NCBI RefSeq assembly: GCF_021390335.1
Contig: NZ_JAJUXK010000003.1
Coordinates: 248,001 to 312,000 of the forward strand
Source: Dyadobacter sp. CY343
GTDB lineage: Bacteria; Bacteroidota; Bacteroidia; Cytophagales; Spirosomataceae
Length of the DNA stretch: 64,000 nucleotides
Direction: 5' to 3'
In this document: one piece after another, positions 8,792 through 18,231 of the stretch
Numbering within the stretch: the first letter of the stretch is position 1
Layout: each line of letters begins with the position of its first letter
Notes under the pieces: model-generated
Database searches by the model: none
Seen by the model: the letters and a program-made list of their open reading frames with translations, nothing else
What the model was told of the DNA's origin: nothing
Program-made: the position numbers and the translations under genes

Positions 8792-11596
8792 TTATAACTT
8801 CACTATTTTTCGCTCGACTCCATCGATGAGCACGATGTAAACGCCCGGTTTCCAGCTGCTGATGTCCATTTCAAATGAGGAGTTATCAGTTTTAAAACTA
8901 TACAATTTTCGACCGCTGGCATTGAAAATATCAACCTGCCCGATCTTCGCCGCAGACTTGATTTTTAAGGAAGAGGAGGTAGGATTTGGATAAACACTTA
9001 CCTCAATAGCTCCCGCAATTTCAGCAGTAACAATATTACTGTATGCATAAGTACCGTCCCGATCTGTCATTTTCAGGCGATAGTAATACTGGCCGCCCGG
9101 CAAGCCAGTGTCCGGATATCCGTAGTTTGTAGTATTGGCCGCATTGCCCTGCGCATTAATCCTGGCAATTTCCCTGAAAGTGCGCGCGTCGCTGCTGCGT
9201 TGTATCTCAAAATGTGAGCTGTTGGATTCCTGAGAAGTCTGCCACTCGATCTGTACCTGGTTTTCCCGGTTTACGGCGGTCAGACTGATGAGCGTTACAG
9301 GTAGCGGACTTCCTGCGGTAGTGGACAGTGCATTAGGGTAGAGTGGCACCGACAAGCTGTTGGTCGCTTTTCCTGCTAAAACCTTTTTTGTGTAGCCGCC
9401 CAGCGCCATATACCAGTCGGGCGTCAGGTCGTAACCGTCGGCGTCGAGCGACAGGAACCAGGTATCGCCTCCCTTTGGTGTGTGGTTCGAAAACTTCTCC
9501 ATTTTGAAAAATGAAGTCGCCTCGTCCACTTCGTCAAACATCGCCAGGTAAATCATATTGGCTCCCTCATTGATCACATTCTGAGACTGTTGCCACAAAA
9601 AGCTGCCACCATTGCGCGGAATAGCATTTTTGACAGCGCCGGATGGATTGTCACGGACATTTTGAAGATTGAACCATGAAAAGCCGGGAAATATAACGGG
9701 CATATAGTCGATGTTTTTAGGTGCGAGATAAGCCATATCCGGTCTTACACTATTGATTGCGAATGCATTCGCGCCACTTTCGGTATTGTATCTCCCCACC
9801 GACCACGGACTGATCACATCGAGTAGATCATAGACAGCGAGCCACGCTGCCGAATGCCCGCGCCAGTTATCATTCAAACCGCCCATAATATTCGCCCTGT
9901 ACTTCGGATCGTCGGTCGGGTCGGCAGGATCGCCTTCTTTAAACCACCGCACCAGCTTTTCCGAGCGCTCAGCTGTCGCGTCAGGATTTGAGGCTAACCC
10001 AAGTCCCCACAACGCAACAAGCGGCTTTCCCTTGTGCCACAAATAGTTACTTTCAGAAGTCACGCCCATTTCGTCCACGAGTCGCTTCCAGTCGGCGATA
10101 ACCTGCTCGGTTGAAGTAGCATCGGCACCGGAGAGGTCGTACATAATGGAATAAACGCGCCCATATTTGTTGCTCGCGGTCTGCACATTTTCGAGCACTT
10201 TGTCAAAATGCCGGTGCACGCGCGTATCGGTAGTCCGGAAATAATCCAGGAAACGCTGCTGGAAAACCCCGTCGACCTCGTGCTCGCGCATCCATTTGAA
10301 ATGCTCATCGACCGTATTGTAACTGTAACTTGAAAACAGTTTGGCCGGGGTTCCATTGCTGTAATTCATATTTGTTGCAATCAGCTCACTTTGCGGGTAG
10401 TTGCCCATGTACGGCCACATATCCACGGTCGCATTCACGTGGTCGGGTGCGCCGCCAAACCAATGCAGCCACCAGTTGTGCGCCGGAGGTCCGTCGGTTG
10501 GCAGGCCAAACCAGCCCTGGTAGCCAAACATAACCTTTCCGTTCAGCGAATTTGTAGCCGGATCGGCAGTAATCGCAGAGATAGGTTCGTAGAATTCGAT
10601 CTCGTCAATCTTAACTGTAATCGCTCCGTCGACAGGCTGGCTCACCCGGAAATAATTGATCGCGCCCAGGTTCGGGTTGCCTTGTATTGTCGCCTCGGAC
10701 AAATGCAAAATCACGTGATTCCAGCCATTTTGTATCTTTTGAGAAGCCAGGTTCCAGCGATATTCATCGGTACCGGCTTGCCCCGATGAAGAAAAAACAA
10801 TATTGCCCGCGCCATTAAAAAGGCTCGCTTCCGATACGTACAGCCAGAATTTGACGATACCTTCTTCACTCACTCCCGTATTGAATGGTGCGCGGGTGTG
10901 AACAAACCAGTCCGGGCCCGTTCCTGTTTTCGTCAAAGAGCTGCTTCCCAGGATTTTATTACCAGTATCCACCGTCACCGCGTCGCTCCCCGACCAGCCT
11001 GCATGGTCGTCGGCAGCACTGAAAATCTTTGCGCCGATCAGCTCACTGCCCTGATAACCTTTTGTAAAACGGATATCATCGATCTTGACAATGACCGATT
11101 CGCCCGCATTAATCGGTTTATAATACCTGAAAAAATTAATCGCTGCCAGGTTCGGGTTACCCTGCTTGCCCGCCGCACTGAGGCGCAGCACTACATTGTT
11201 CCATCCGTTACGCAGGTTCACGCTGGCGGTTCCCCAGTTGAATTCGTCGGTGTCGGGATTACCTGAGCTGGTAATTTCAAATTGTCCGTCCGAACTGCTG
11301 AACTTGGTAATATCTGACACAAAAAGGGAGAATTGCAGATAGGAAATATTCAGCTCACCCACCGCGATACCGGTATTGATCGGAGTCGAAAAATGCCTTG
11401 TGAAACGCTCGGTATTGCCACCTTCCGATTGAACGGAGAAGCTTCCCTGCGCAGGTGCGTCGCCGCTCAGACTTAGTACATTGCCGCCGCCGCCCCAGCC
11501 GGTAAGCGATTCGCAATCGTCTGCGGGGATGACCTGCGCATATCCGTGCAGGACAAAAAACAGCGAAATAAACAATAGTAGACAGTTCTTTTTCAT
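8792..11596 (-). CDS. Secreted GH71/99-like glycoside hydrolase with tandem binding domains and T9SS tail
   Basis: A 934-residue secreted protein. The start at 11596 gives a good signal peptide (MKKNCLLLFISLFFVLHGYA); an upstream in-frame ATG adds an unlikely basic leader. Residues about 22-180 and 185-345 are two copies of one beta-sandwich domain. They share NTG near the strand start, GWN(N/H)V(V/I)L(R/H)LS, QGNPNL(A/G)AIN(F/Y)FR and VKID(D/E)I, as in carbohydrate-binding modules. The catalytic part starts near 350 (GKVMFGYQGWFG), resembling the GH71/GH99-like group of Bacteroidota, and includes WWLHWFGG. A fibronectin-like domain (about 765-850) and a Por sorting domain (VSVYPNPTSSSLKI, about 860 to the end) follow. 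It probably acts on an extracellular glycan; the linkage is not predictable here. It is divergent from the ThuA fusion, with a shared regulatory region of about 207 bp. Confidence 0.86.
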   Translation of the reverse strand: MKKNCLLLFISLFFVLHGYAQVIPADDCESLTGWGGGGNVLSLSGDAPAQGSFSVQSEGGNTERFTRHFSTPINTGIAVGELNISYLQFSLFVSDITKFSSSDGQFEITSSGNPDTDEFNWGTASVNLRNGWNNVVLRLSAAGKQGNPNLAAINFFRYYKPINAGESVIVKIDDIRFTKGYQGSELIGAKIFSAADDHAGWSGSDAVTVDTGNKILGSSSLTKTGTGPDWFVHTRAPFNTGVSEEGIVKFWLYVSEASLFNGAGNIVFSSSGQAGTDEYRWNLASQKIQNGWNHVILHLSEATIQGNPNLGAINYFRVSQPVDGAITVKIDEIEFYEPISAITADPATNSLNGKVMFGYQGWFGLPTDGPPAHNWWLHWFGGAPDHVNATVDMWPYMGNYPQSELIATNMNYSNGTPAKLFSSYSYNTVDEHFKWMREHEVDGVFQQRFLDYFRTTDTRVHRHFDKVLENVQTASNKYGRVYSIMYDLSGADATSTEQVIADWKRLVDEMGVTSESNYLWHKGKPLVALWGLGLASNPDATAERSEKLVRWFKEGDPADPTDDPKYRANIMGGLNDNWRGHSAAWLAVYDLLDVISPWSVGRYNTESGANAFAINSVRPDMAYLAPKNIDYMPVIFPGFSWFNLQNVRDNPSGAVKNAIPRNGGSFLWQQSQNVINEGANMIYLAMFDEVDEATSFFKMEKFSNHTPKGGDTWFLSLDADGYDLTPDWYMALGGYTKKVLAGKATNSLSVPLYPNALSTTAGSPLPVTLISLTAVNRENQVQIEWQTSQESNSSHFEIQRSSDARTFREIARINAQGNAANTTNYGYPDTGLPGGQYYYRLKMTDRDGTYAYSNIVTAEIAGAIEVSVYPNPTSSSLKIKSAAKIGQVDIFNASGRKLYSFKTDNSSFEMDISSWKPGVYIVLIDGVERKIVKL

Positions 11597-11736
11597 GTGT
11601 ATCAATGATTGGTTAAAGGTGAAACAGTGCCGCCGTAAGAGCCTGGCGATCTGTTCCAAAACTATGTTTACACCAATAATTTTTACTTAACTATAAATTA
11701 ACAAAGAATTAATAGGAGAAAATTTTTTGAAAATAT

Positions 11737-11781
11737 TTATTGTCTAGCTTTAAGACAATAAGGAGAATAAGGCTAGATTTG
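11737..11781 (+). promoter_or_regulatory. Inverted repeat and candidate -7 box upstream of the ThuA fusion gene
   Basis: A 9-bp perfect inverted repeat (TTATTGTCT at 11737-11745, AGACAATAA at 11753-11761, 7-nt spacer) precedes TAGATTTG at 11774-11781, which fits the Bacteroidota -7 consensus TAnnTTTG, 22 bp before the start codon. A weak -33 element (TTTA) falls inside the repeat. The dyad is not followed by a T-run, so an operator is more likely than a terminator. Confidence 0.45.
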
Positions 11782-11803
11782 TTTACGGATCAAAAATTAA
11801 CCG

Positions 11804-14800
11804 ATGAGAACAAAACCTATACTTATACGCGTATTGACTGTGAGCCTATGGCTGATATCCAGTCTGGCAATCGCTCAGTCACCGGCTTTCAAAGTGCTGG
11901 TATTTAGCAAAACCGCTTCTTTCAGGCACGAATCAATCAAAGCGGGCAATGCGGCGATTGAAAAAATGTCGAAGGAAAAAGGGTTCAGTGCCACTTTTAC
12001 GGAAGACGCAGGGCAGTTTAATGAGAGGAACCTGCAAAAATTCAATACCGTTATTTTCCTGAACACGACCGGAAACGTGCTCGACGATGCGCAGCAAGTT
12101 GCATTTGAAAGATACATTCAGGCAGGCGGCGGCTATGTGGGTATTCATGCAGCCACGGATACCGAATATGAATGGCCCTGGTACGGCAATCTTGCAGGCG
12201 CTTACTTTCTCGATCACCCGATGACGCCGAGTAATGTGCAGAAAGGCAAGTTTATCGTAACCGAAAAAAACCACTGGGCTACGCAGGGAATGCCCGATGA
12301 ATTTGAAAGGACCGATGAATTTTACAGTTTCAAAAATATCTCCCCGAATATCAAAGTCGTTCTCAAAATAGACGAAAAGAGCTATATAGGAGGTAAAAAC
12401 CCCGACTTTCATCCAATGGGCTGGTATCAGGAGTTCGACGGTGGCCGCTCGTTTTATACCGCAATGGGGCACACTGACGAAACATTCGTGGAGCCGCTTT
12501 TCCTGAACCATCTCTGGGCAGGGATCAGATATACAGCGGGGCTGCCATTAGCGGGGCTGCCATCAGCGGGAGGCGGCGCGCCCAAAGCGATCGATTTCTC
12601 GAAATCCAGACCAGAGGAAAACCGTTTTACCAAGGTTGTGCTTGAAGAGAAACTCGACGAGCCGATGGAACTGAGCGTGTTGAACGACGGACGTATCCTA
12701 TTCATCCAGCGGAAGGGCCAGGTGAGGCTTTTTAATACTAAAACTAATGAACTGAAAACGATTGCCGAGATTCCGGTAAGTACAAAATATGTGAACAAGG
12801 AAGGTAAGGAATCGATGGGCGAAGATGGTTTGCTGGGTTTGAATAAAGACCCTGATTTCGCGAAAAACCACTGGATCTACCTGTATTACTCCGTTCCGGA
12901 AGCGCCTAAAAATGTGCTGGCACGCTTCGAGCTGAAAGGCGACGAGCTCGATCTGAACTCTAAAAAAGTATTGCTTGAAGTCCCGACGCAGCGCGAAGAA
13001 TGCTGTCATACAGGCGGTTCCATTGCGTGGGATAAGTCGGGTAACCTGTATTTGTCGACCGGCGATAATACCAATCCCCACGGTTCAAACGGGTACAGCC
13101 CGAGCGACGAGCGCGAAGGAAGAATGGCGTGGGATGCGCAGAAATCTTCGGCGAATACCAACGATTTGCGCGGCAAGATCATCCGCATCAAGCCACAACC
13201 AGACGGAGGATACACGATTCCCGAGGGTAACCTGTTTGCCAAAGGCACGCCGGATACCCGCCCCGAGATTTACACAATGGGGCACCGCAACCCGTTCCGC
13301 ATTTCGGTAGACCAGAAAACGAACTACGTATATTGGGGAGAGGTTGGCCCGGATGCAGCGAAGCCCGATTCGAGCCGCGGCCCGGCTGGTCACGATGAGG
13401 TAGGGCAGGCACGCAAAGCTGGCAACTTTGGCTGGCCGCATTTTGTAGGGGATAATAAGGCTTATAACAAATATGATTTTGCCGGACAGAAATCGATGGA
13501 GAAGTGGGACGTGAATGCGCCAAGCAATACTTCACCGAATAATACCGGGCTGAAAGTGCTTCCACCGGCTCAGAAAGCTTTTATCTGGTATCCTTACGGC
13601 GCTTCTCCCGAATTTCCGTTAACCGGCACAGGTGGGCGGAATGCGATGGCGGGCCCTGTTTTTTACTCGGATGCATTCAAAAATGCTGCGCGTGCATTTC
13701 CTGATTATTACAATGGAAAGATCCTGACCTACGATTGGATGCGCGGCTGGATCATGTCGGTGACGATGGATAAAGAAGGTAACTACAAGGCGATGGAACG
13801 TTTCATGCCGAGCTATAAATTCTCCAATCCGATGGATATGGAGTTCGCCGAAAACGGCGATCTGTACATGCTGGAATATGGTACCGGCTGGTTTTCAGCC
13901 AACGACGACGCCCGCCTGATCCGCATTGAATACAATGGCGGAAACCGGAAACCAATGCTGCAAATGGTCGCGAATAAAATGGGTGGAGCTGCGCCGCTTG
14001 CGCTCAAACTCAGCGCAAAAGGTACAACCGATGCCGACGGAGATGCATTAACCTATTCCTGGAAAATCACTTCGAAAAACGGATTTACAAAAACCATCAA
14101 TACCCAGTATGCAGCACTGAGCCTGGCGAAAGTGGGCGTTTACAAAGCTACGCTCACCGCAAATGACGGAAAAGGAGGCGTGAGCACGCAAGCGATGGAA
14201 ATTACCGTTGGAAACGAACCGCCCGTGCTGACCCTGGATATGCCGGCGAGCAACAAGTCTTTTTACACGCCCGATAAACCGTTCAATTACGATATTAAAG
14301 TATCTGACAAAGAAGACGGAACATTAGGTAAAGGGATTGATGCTGAACGTGTTGCATTGAATATAGATTATTTGCCGGAAGGATATGACAAGATCGCCAT
14401 CGCGCAGGGCCACCGCTCGGCGGATGCAGGCGCAGCATTCAGTTCGGGTAAGAGGCTGATCGAAGCGAGCGATTGCAAGGCTTGTCACGCAGTTGATAAA
14501 AAGTCGATCGGGCCGGCTTACCGCGAGGTTTCGGCGAAATACAAAGACGATAAATCGGCGGTGGAGCGACTGACCAAAAAGGTGATTGCTGGCGGTGGAG
14601 GTGTTTGGGGAGAGACTGCAATGGCAGCGCACCCGCAGCTTTCAACGGCCGACGCTTCCGAGATGGTGAAGTATATTTTGAATGTAGTGAATGAAAAACC
14701 AAAGGAAAAATCGTTGCCGCTGAAAGGTACTTACCAGGCAAAATTGCCGGCAGGGGACAAAGGCAAAGGGATTTTCATCGTGCGGGCAGCTTATGAAGAT

Positions 14801-15286
14801 GCAGGCGCGAGCGGATTGTCTTCTTTGAGATCGGAAGAGTTGGTTGTACTGCGGAATGCGAAAGTTGATATGCACAATTTTGATGTTTACGAGAACATCA
14901 TGAAAATATCAAATGGTGGAATGAATCTCGCAATCGCTTCCAAATCAGGTTCTTACATGGTTTTGAAACAAGTCGACCTGAATGCGGTGACGGAATTGGA
15001 ATTACAGGCACTTGCACCCAAGCCGCAACTGAATGCGGCCGGCGGAAAAGTGGAACTGCGGCTCGACAGTCCGACCGGAAACCTCGTAGGCGAGTCGATT
15101 GTTCTGGAACCTGCTGAGAAACTGGATTTTAAACCCACGTCCTTAAATATCCCTATCAAAAATGCGGGTAGCGCAGACGGGAAACTGCACGATTTGTATG
15201 TCGTATTTGTGAATCCGAAAGCCGAAGAAAGTTCGTTAATGGTTGTTATGGGCGCGGAGTTCAAGATGGGACCCGCAGCGCAGTAA
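11804..15286 (+). CDS. ThuA / sorbosone dehydrogenase / PKD / cytochrome c / CBM6 fusion protein
   Basis: A 1160-residue periplasmic or surface protein with a signal peptide (about 1-25). Residues 28-245 form a ThuA-like domain (VLVFSKTASFRHESI; GGGYVGIHAATD; PMGWYQEFDGGRSFYTAMGH). Residues about 270-710 are a glucose/sorbosone dehydrogenase-type six-bladed propeller (ECCHTGGSIAWDKSGNLYLS; EIYTMGHRNPFRISVD; AGNFGWPHF). A PKD domain follows (about 715-805; DADGDALTYSWKI). A monoheme cytochrome c has CKACH at 891-895, and a CBM6-like beta-sandwich ends the protein. ThuA relatives act in oxidised trehalose/3-keto-sugar metabolism, and the propeller class oxidises sugars using PQQ. An extracytoplasmic sugar oxidase passing electrons to its own heme is therefore a reasonable inference. 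A 15-bp tandem repeat encodes part of the first linker. It is monocistronic with a very strong terminator. Confidence 0.9.
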   Translation: MRTKPILIRVLTVSLWLISSLAIAQSPAFKVLVFSKTASFRHESIKAGNAAIEKMSKEKGFSATFTEDAGQFNERNLQKFNTVIFLNTTGNVLDDAQQVAFERYIQAGGGYVGIHAATDTEYEWPWYGNLAGAYFLDHPMTPSNVQKGKFIVTEKNHWATQGMPDEFERTDEFYSFKNISPNIKVVLKIDEKSYIGGKNPDFHPMGWYQEFDGGRSFYTAMGHTDETFVEPLFLNHLWAGIRYTAGLPLAGLPSAGGGAPKAIDFSKSRPEENRFTKVVLEEKLDEPMELSVLNDGRILFIQRKGQVRLFNTKTNELKTIAEIPVSTKYVNKEGKESMGEDGLLGLNKDPDFAKNHWIYLYYSVPEAPKNVLARFELKGDELDLNSKKVLLEVPTQREECCHTGGSIAWDKSGNLYLSTGDNTNPHGSNGYSPSDEREGRMAWDAQKSSANTNDLRGKIIRIKPQPDGGYTIPEGNLFAKGTPDTRPEIYTMGHRNPFRISVDQKTNYVYWGEVGPDAAKPDSSRGPAGHDEVGQARKAGNFGWPHFVGDNKAYNKYDFAGQKSMEKWDVNAPSNTSPNNTGLKVLPPAQKAFIWYPYGASPEFPLTGTGGRNAMAGPVFYSDAFKNAARAFPDYYNGKILTYDWMRGWIMSVTMDKEGNYKAMERFMPSYKFSNPMDMEFAENGDLYMLEYGTGWFSANDDARLIRIEYNGGNRKPMLQMVANKMGGAAPLALKLSAKGTTDADGDALTYSWKITSKNGFTKTINTQYAALSLAKVGVYKATLTANDGKGGVSTQAMEITVGNEPPVLTLDMPASNKSFYTPDKPFNYDIKVSDKEDGTLGKGIDAERVALNIDYLPEGYDKIAIAQGHRSADAGAAFSSGKRLIEASDCKACHAVDKKSIGPAYREVSAKYKDDKSAVERLTKKVIAGGGGVWGETAMAAHPQLSTADASEMVKYILNVVNEKPKEKSLPLKGTYQAKLPAGDKGKGIFIVRAAYEDAGASGLSSLRSEELVVLRNAKVDMHNFDVYENIMKISNGGMNLAIASKSGSYMVLKQVDLNAVTELELQALAPKPQLNAAGGKVELRLDSPTGNLVGESIVLEPAEKLDFKPTSLNIPIKNAGSADGKLHDLYVVFVNPKAEESSLMVVMGAEFKMGPAAQ
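12535..12564 (+). repeat. 15-bp tandem repeat in a domain linker
   Basis: Two adjacent 15-bp units (AGCGGGGCTGCCATT and AGCGGGGCTGCCATC) plus the start of a third. They encode AGLPLAGLPSAGGG between the ThuA and sorbosone-dehydrogenase domains. Confidence 0.8.
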
Positions 15287-15300
15287 AGCTGTTGAAAAGC

Positions 15301-15342
15301 AAAAACGGGGTCGGAGCAAATGTGCTCCGACCCCGTTTTTTT
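15301..15342. terminator. Strong bidirectional terminator
   Basis: A perfect 18-bp stem (arms 15301-15318 and 15323-15340, core CGGGGTCGGAGCA) with a 4-nt loop. It has A-rich 5' and T-rich 3' flanks between two convergent genes, so it can serve both strands. Confidence 0.95.
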
Positions 15343-15359
15343 CTTGTATGCAAATGAGA

Positions 15360-16883
15360 TTACAACTTGAAACCCAGTGTCGCTCTCAGCACATTGTTCT
15401 TCTGATCATTCGCTTTCAGGAAAGGGCTCATTCCCCATTCATGCGAAAGATCAAGCGTCACAAAGCCGAATTCAAGGCCAACTCCTGCATTCAACCCGTA
15501 AGAAAACTCTTCAATGTTGTCCTTGTTGAAGCGTGAATTTTCGGTATCGTCAACACTCAATACATAATTTCCGACCACACCGCCCTTGATATTGAACCGG
15601 AAAAATCCGCCTTTGGCTTTCGTCAGGTACACGCCGAGCATTAAGGGAGCTTTCAATGAATGTATCCTCGGGCCGGTCAGTAAGGGAGCAGTTGAAACAC
15701 TATCCTCGCTTGTCACGTCCATCGAAGAGCTCAGATAATGTACACCCGGCTGAATGAAAAATTTCTTCATCCTGAAACGGAAATCAAGACCCGCATTCCA
15801 GCCAGATCTGCCCTCATACTTGCCATCGTCGAAGTTTGCATTGAAGTTAGATGCGTGGATACCTACCAATGGGATCACCCATAGGCCAGAGTTGCGGGCA
15901 GGTTTTTCACCAAATCTTTCTCTGAAAGTCAGCCTTTCTTCCCGCGTCATAGGTTCGCTGTATGCCGCATCGGCAGGGCTGGCAGGCGCTGCATAAACGC
16001 GTTGTCCGGGCGCCGCAGATTCGCCACGTTTGAATCTCAGCCACGCTTTGTAATCTTCATAATCCTGCTGATCCTGGCTATTCGAAAAACGGCTTCCCGC
16101 ATTTCCGGCGGCTGGTTCCTGCTGGTTGTAGTTCGGCGGAACGATGATATTGTTGATGATAATAGCAGGCTGGCCCTGTTGCTGCGGGTAATTTTTGTAG
16201 GTAGATTCCACGAGCCGCTGCGCGAACGCATTTGCATTGTTTGCATTGGCCGAATCCAAAGTGATATTCCTTTGAATTACACTCGGGTTGCCGCTATTGG
16301 TTGCAGCAGCCGGCACTGCATTCTGCCCGCCCGAAGTGTTCCCTGCATAACCTGAGCTGTTCGTAATCTGACCATTATTTTGAGTCGACTGGCTGCTGAT
16401 CACGGGTGTGGTAACCGTTGCAGGAGAAGCCGGAGAAACGAGCTGTCCCATTCCAGCAAGCTTTTGCTCACCTTCCTGAATATCTTTCTGAAGCTCCGCA
16501 ATATCCTTGTTAAGCTTTTCAATGCCTTCGCTATCTTTTCGGGCATTTTTAGCATCACGCTGGGCATCCTTCGCGGCACTGTTGGCTTTCCCCGACAGTT
16601 TCTTATCCTGCGGATTGGAAGTCAGATCAGCCGCCGCCTGTCTGTTTGCGTCCGCTGAGGCCTGCGCTTTTTGTGCGCTTTTCTGCATTTCCTGTTCTTT
16701 TTCCAGAAGGTCTTTCTGTTTTTCAGCCAGCTTTATTTTTTTGTCATTAATATCCTGACTGATCTTGATCGCTTCCTTTTGATTGTCAAGGGCCTTCAAA
16801 GAGTCCTGGGAGACAACCTGGGCCAGGACAGGCTGCGAAAACAGCATGGCAGCCAGCGCGTAGTAGGTTAGTTTTGTTTTCAT
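15360..16883 (-). CDS. Outer-membrane beta-barrel protein with N-terminal coiled coil
   Basis: A 507-residue exported protein; the start at 16883 (MKTKLTYYALAAMLFSQPVLA) gives a clean signal peptide. Residues about 20-130 are a heptad-rich coiled coil dominated by Lys, Ala, Glu and Asp (KEAIKISQDINDKKIKLAEK; SADANRQAAADLTSNPQDKK). A Ser/Asn/Gln/Pro-rich linker (about 135-330) follows. The C-terminal 165 residues look like a small porin-type barrel (GLWVIPLVGIHASNFNANF; FFIQPGVHYLSSSMDV; GAGVGLEFGFVTLDLSHEWG) ending in ATLGFKL. The coiled coil is clearly paralogous to the whole of the small protein at 54099-54554. It could link the outer membrane to the peptidoglycan or to another envelope component; this is inference. 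It probably has its own promoter, in a 259-bp region shared with the divergent AraC gene. Confidence 0.85.
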   Translation of the reverse strand: MKTKLTYYALAAMLFSQPVLAQVVSQDSLKALDNQKEAIKISQDINDKKIKLAEKQKDLLEKEQEMQKSAQKAQASADANRQAAADLTSNPQDKKLSGKANSAAKDAQRDAKNARKDSEGIEKLNKDIAELQKDIQEGEQKLAGMGQLVSPASPATVTTPVISSQSTQNNGQITNSSGYAGNTSGGQNAVPAAATNSGNPSVIQRNITLDSANANNANAFAQRLVESTYKNYPQQQGQPAIIINNIIVPPNYNQQEPAAGNAGSRFSNSQDQQDYEDYKAWLRFKRGESAAPGQRVYAAPASPADAAYSEPMTREERLTFRERFGEKPARNSGLWVIPLVGIHASNFNANFDDGKYEGRSGWNAGLDFRFRMKKFFIQPGVHYLSSSMDVTSEDSVSTAPLLTGPRIHSLKAPLMLGVYLTKAKGGFFRFNIKGGVVGNYVLSVDDTENSRFNKDNIEEFSYGLNAGVGLEFGFVTLDLSHEWGMSPFLKANDQKNNVLRATLGFKL

Positions 16884-17142
16884 TGTGTTGGAATGTTGAT
16901 GAATTGAAAAATTAAAAATTGTTGAGAAAGCGGATCTATGAAGCTTCAAAAATTGATTGGTCAAGCGAAGCGCTTCCATCCGACCTACATCGAAGTTTCA
17001 AAATAGCATGCCGTGGAGCATCGGCAGGTTGCCCGCCGTAGTAGAATAAAAAGATAAGCAACCTTCGGTTTCTTGGCTAACAATCCGATATTGCATTGCT
17101 ATTTAAACAAAGTATTTCTTTCGAAAACCCATTGTGCCCGTC

Positions 17143-18231
17143 ATGAATATTGGTAAAGAACTCTTATTCTTTTTCAGTGCGCTGGGTGCGTTCAACGGGC
17201 TGGCGCTAGGGCTATACTTTTTCTTTTTTACCAAAAAGAAATATCTGGTCAATTACCTGCTGGGCGCTCTGGTCTTTGCATTGAGCCTGCGAATAGGAAA
17301 GTCCGTATTTCTGTACTTCGATGGTAAGCTGCCCAAAATCTATTTGCAGATCGGCCTTTCCGCCTGTTTCTTTATTGGTCCGTTTCTGTACGGTTTCGTC
17401 AGTTCGGCCGTGAAGCCAGTGGAGAAAATGCCGCGTCGCTGGTCCGCAGGGCTGCTTTTCCTGTTAGCCCTCATTCTTGTAATAGACATAGGCTGGCCCT
17501 ATTCAGCAAATCCTGCGCTCTGGAAAACGTATATCATCCGGGGGATCTACTTTCAATGGTTTGTTTTCATCGTTGCGGCGGGTTTTGTGGCCCGGGATAT
17601 CCTGCAAAAGTTATCGGCAAGATCCTATCAGATGAAGGCTTCGGAAGTCTGGATCGCGGTCATTTACATGGCTAATGTCCTGATATTCTTCCTATACTTT
17701 TCCTCCATGATCGATGCACCTTACGCACCGTATATCAGCGGATCGATCGCTTTTTCGCTGGTACTGTATCTCATTGTGGCCATCATTTTATATCGCAACA
17801 GGACCGACGAACTTTTCCTGATCCAGGCTGCGCGGCCGGTTGCCAGGAAGCTCAGCGAATCGGATACCCGGCTCTGGCTTGCGAAGCTTGACAAGCTGAT
17901 GCGGGAACAATCGGTGTACACCAATGCTGACCTGAAACTAGGCGACTTGTCAAAAGAAATTCAGATCTCAGCCCACCAGCTTTCGCAATTATTGAATGAT
18001 GAACTGGGTAAGAATTTTACGACTTACGTCAATGAGTTCCGGATCGAAGAAGCTTGCCGGATACTTTCCTCAGATTATCGGTTCACGCTCGAAACGGTAG
18101 GTTATGAAGTGGGTTTCAATTCAAAATCAACCTTTTTTGTGGCTTTTAAGAAGTTTAAAGGCGTAACACCGGCCGTTTTTCAGCAGCAGCAAACGCAGAC
18201 GGCGCTCACAAAACCAGGTGTGAATTTATAA
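17143..18231 (+). CDS. Membrane-anchored AraC family regulator
   Basis: A 362-residue protein with about seven hydrophobic helices in residues 1-225 (e.g. LLFFFSALGAFNGLALGLYF; GLLFLLALILVIDIGW) and a C-terminal AraC/XylS double helix-turn-helix (about 260-350). The latter contains LGDLSKEIQISAHQLSQLLN and the signature VGYEVGFNSKSTFFVAFKKF. Such membrane AraC proteins are common in Bacteroidota and presumably couple a membrane signal to transcription. The ATG at 17143 is used; a GTG three codons upstream (17134) is possible. The next gene, 87 bp downstream on the same strand, encodes an outer-membrane barrel and is a plausible target or co-transcribed partner. Confidence 0.88.
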   Translation: MNIGKELLFFFSALGAFNGLALGLYFFFFTKKKYLVNYLLGALVFALSLRIGKSVFLYFDGKLPKIYLQIGLSACFFIGPFLYGFVSSAVKPVEKMPRRWSAGLLFLLALILVIDIGWPYSANPALWKTYIIRGIYFQWFVFIVAAGFVARDILQKLSARSYQMKASEVWIAVIYMANVLIFFLYFSSMIDAPYAPYISGSIAFSLVLYLIVAIILYRNRTDELFLIQAARPVARKLSESDTRLWLAKLDKLMREQSVYTNADLKLGDLSKEIQISAHQLSQLLNDELGKNFTTYVNEFRIEEACRILSSDYRFTLETVGYEVGFNSKSTFFVAFKKFKGVTPAVFQQQQTQTALTKPGVNL

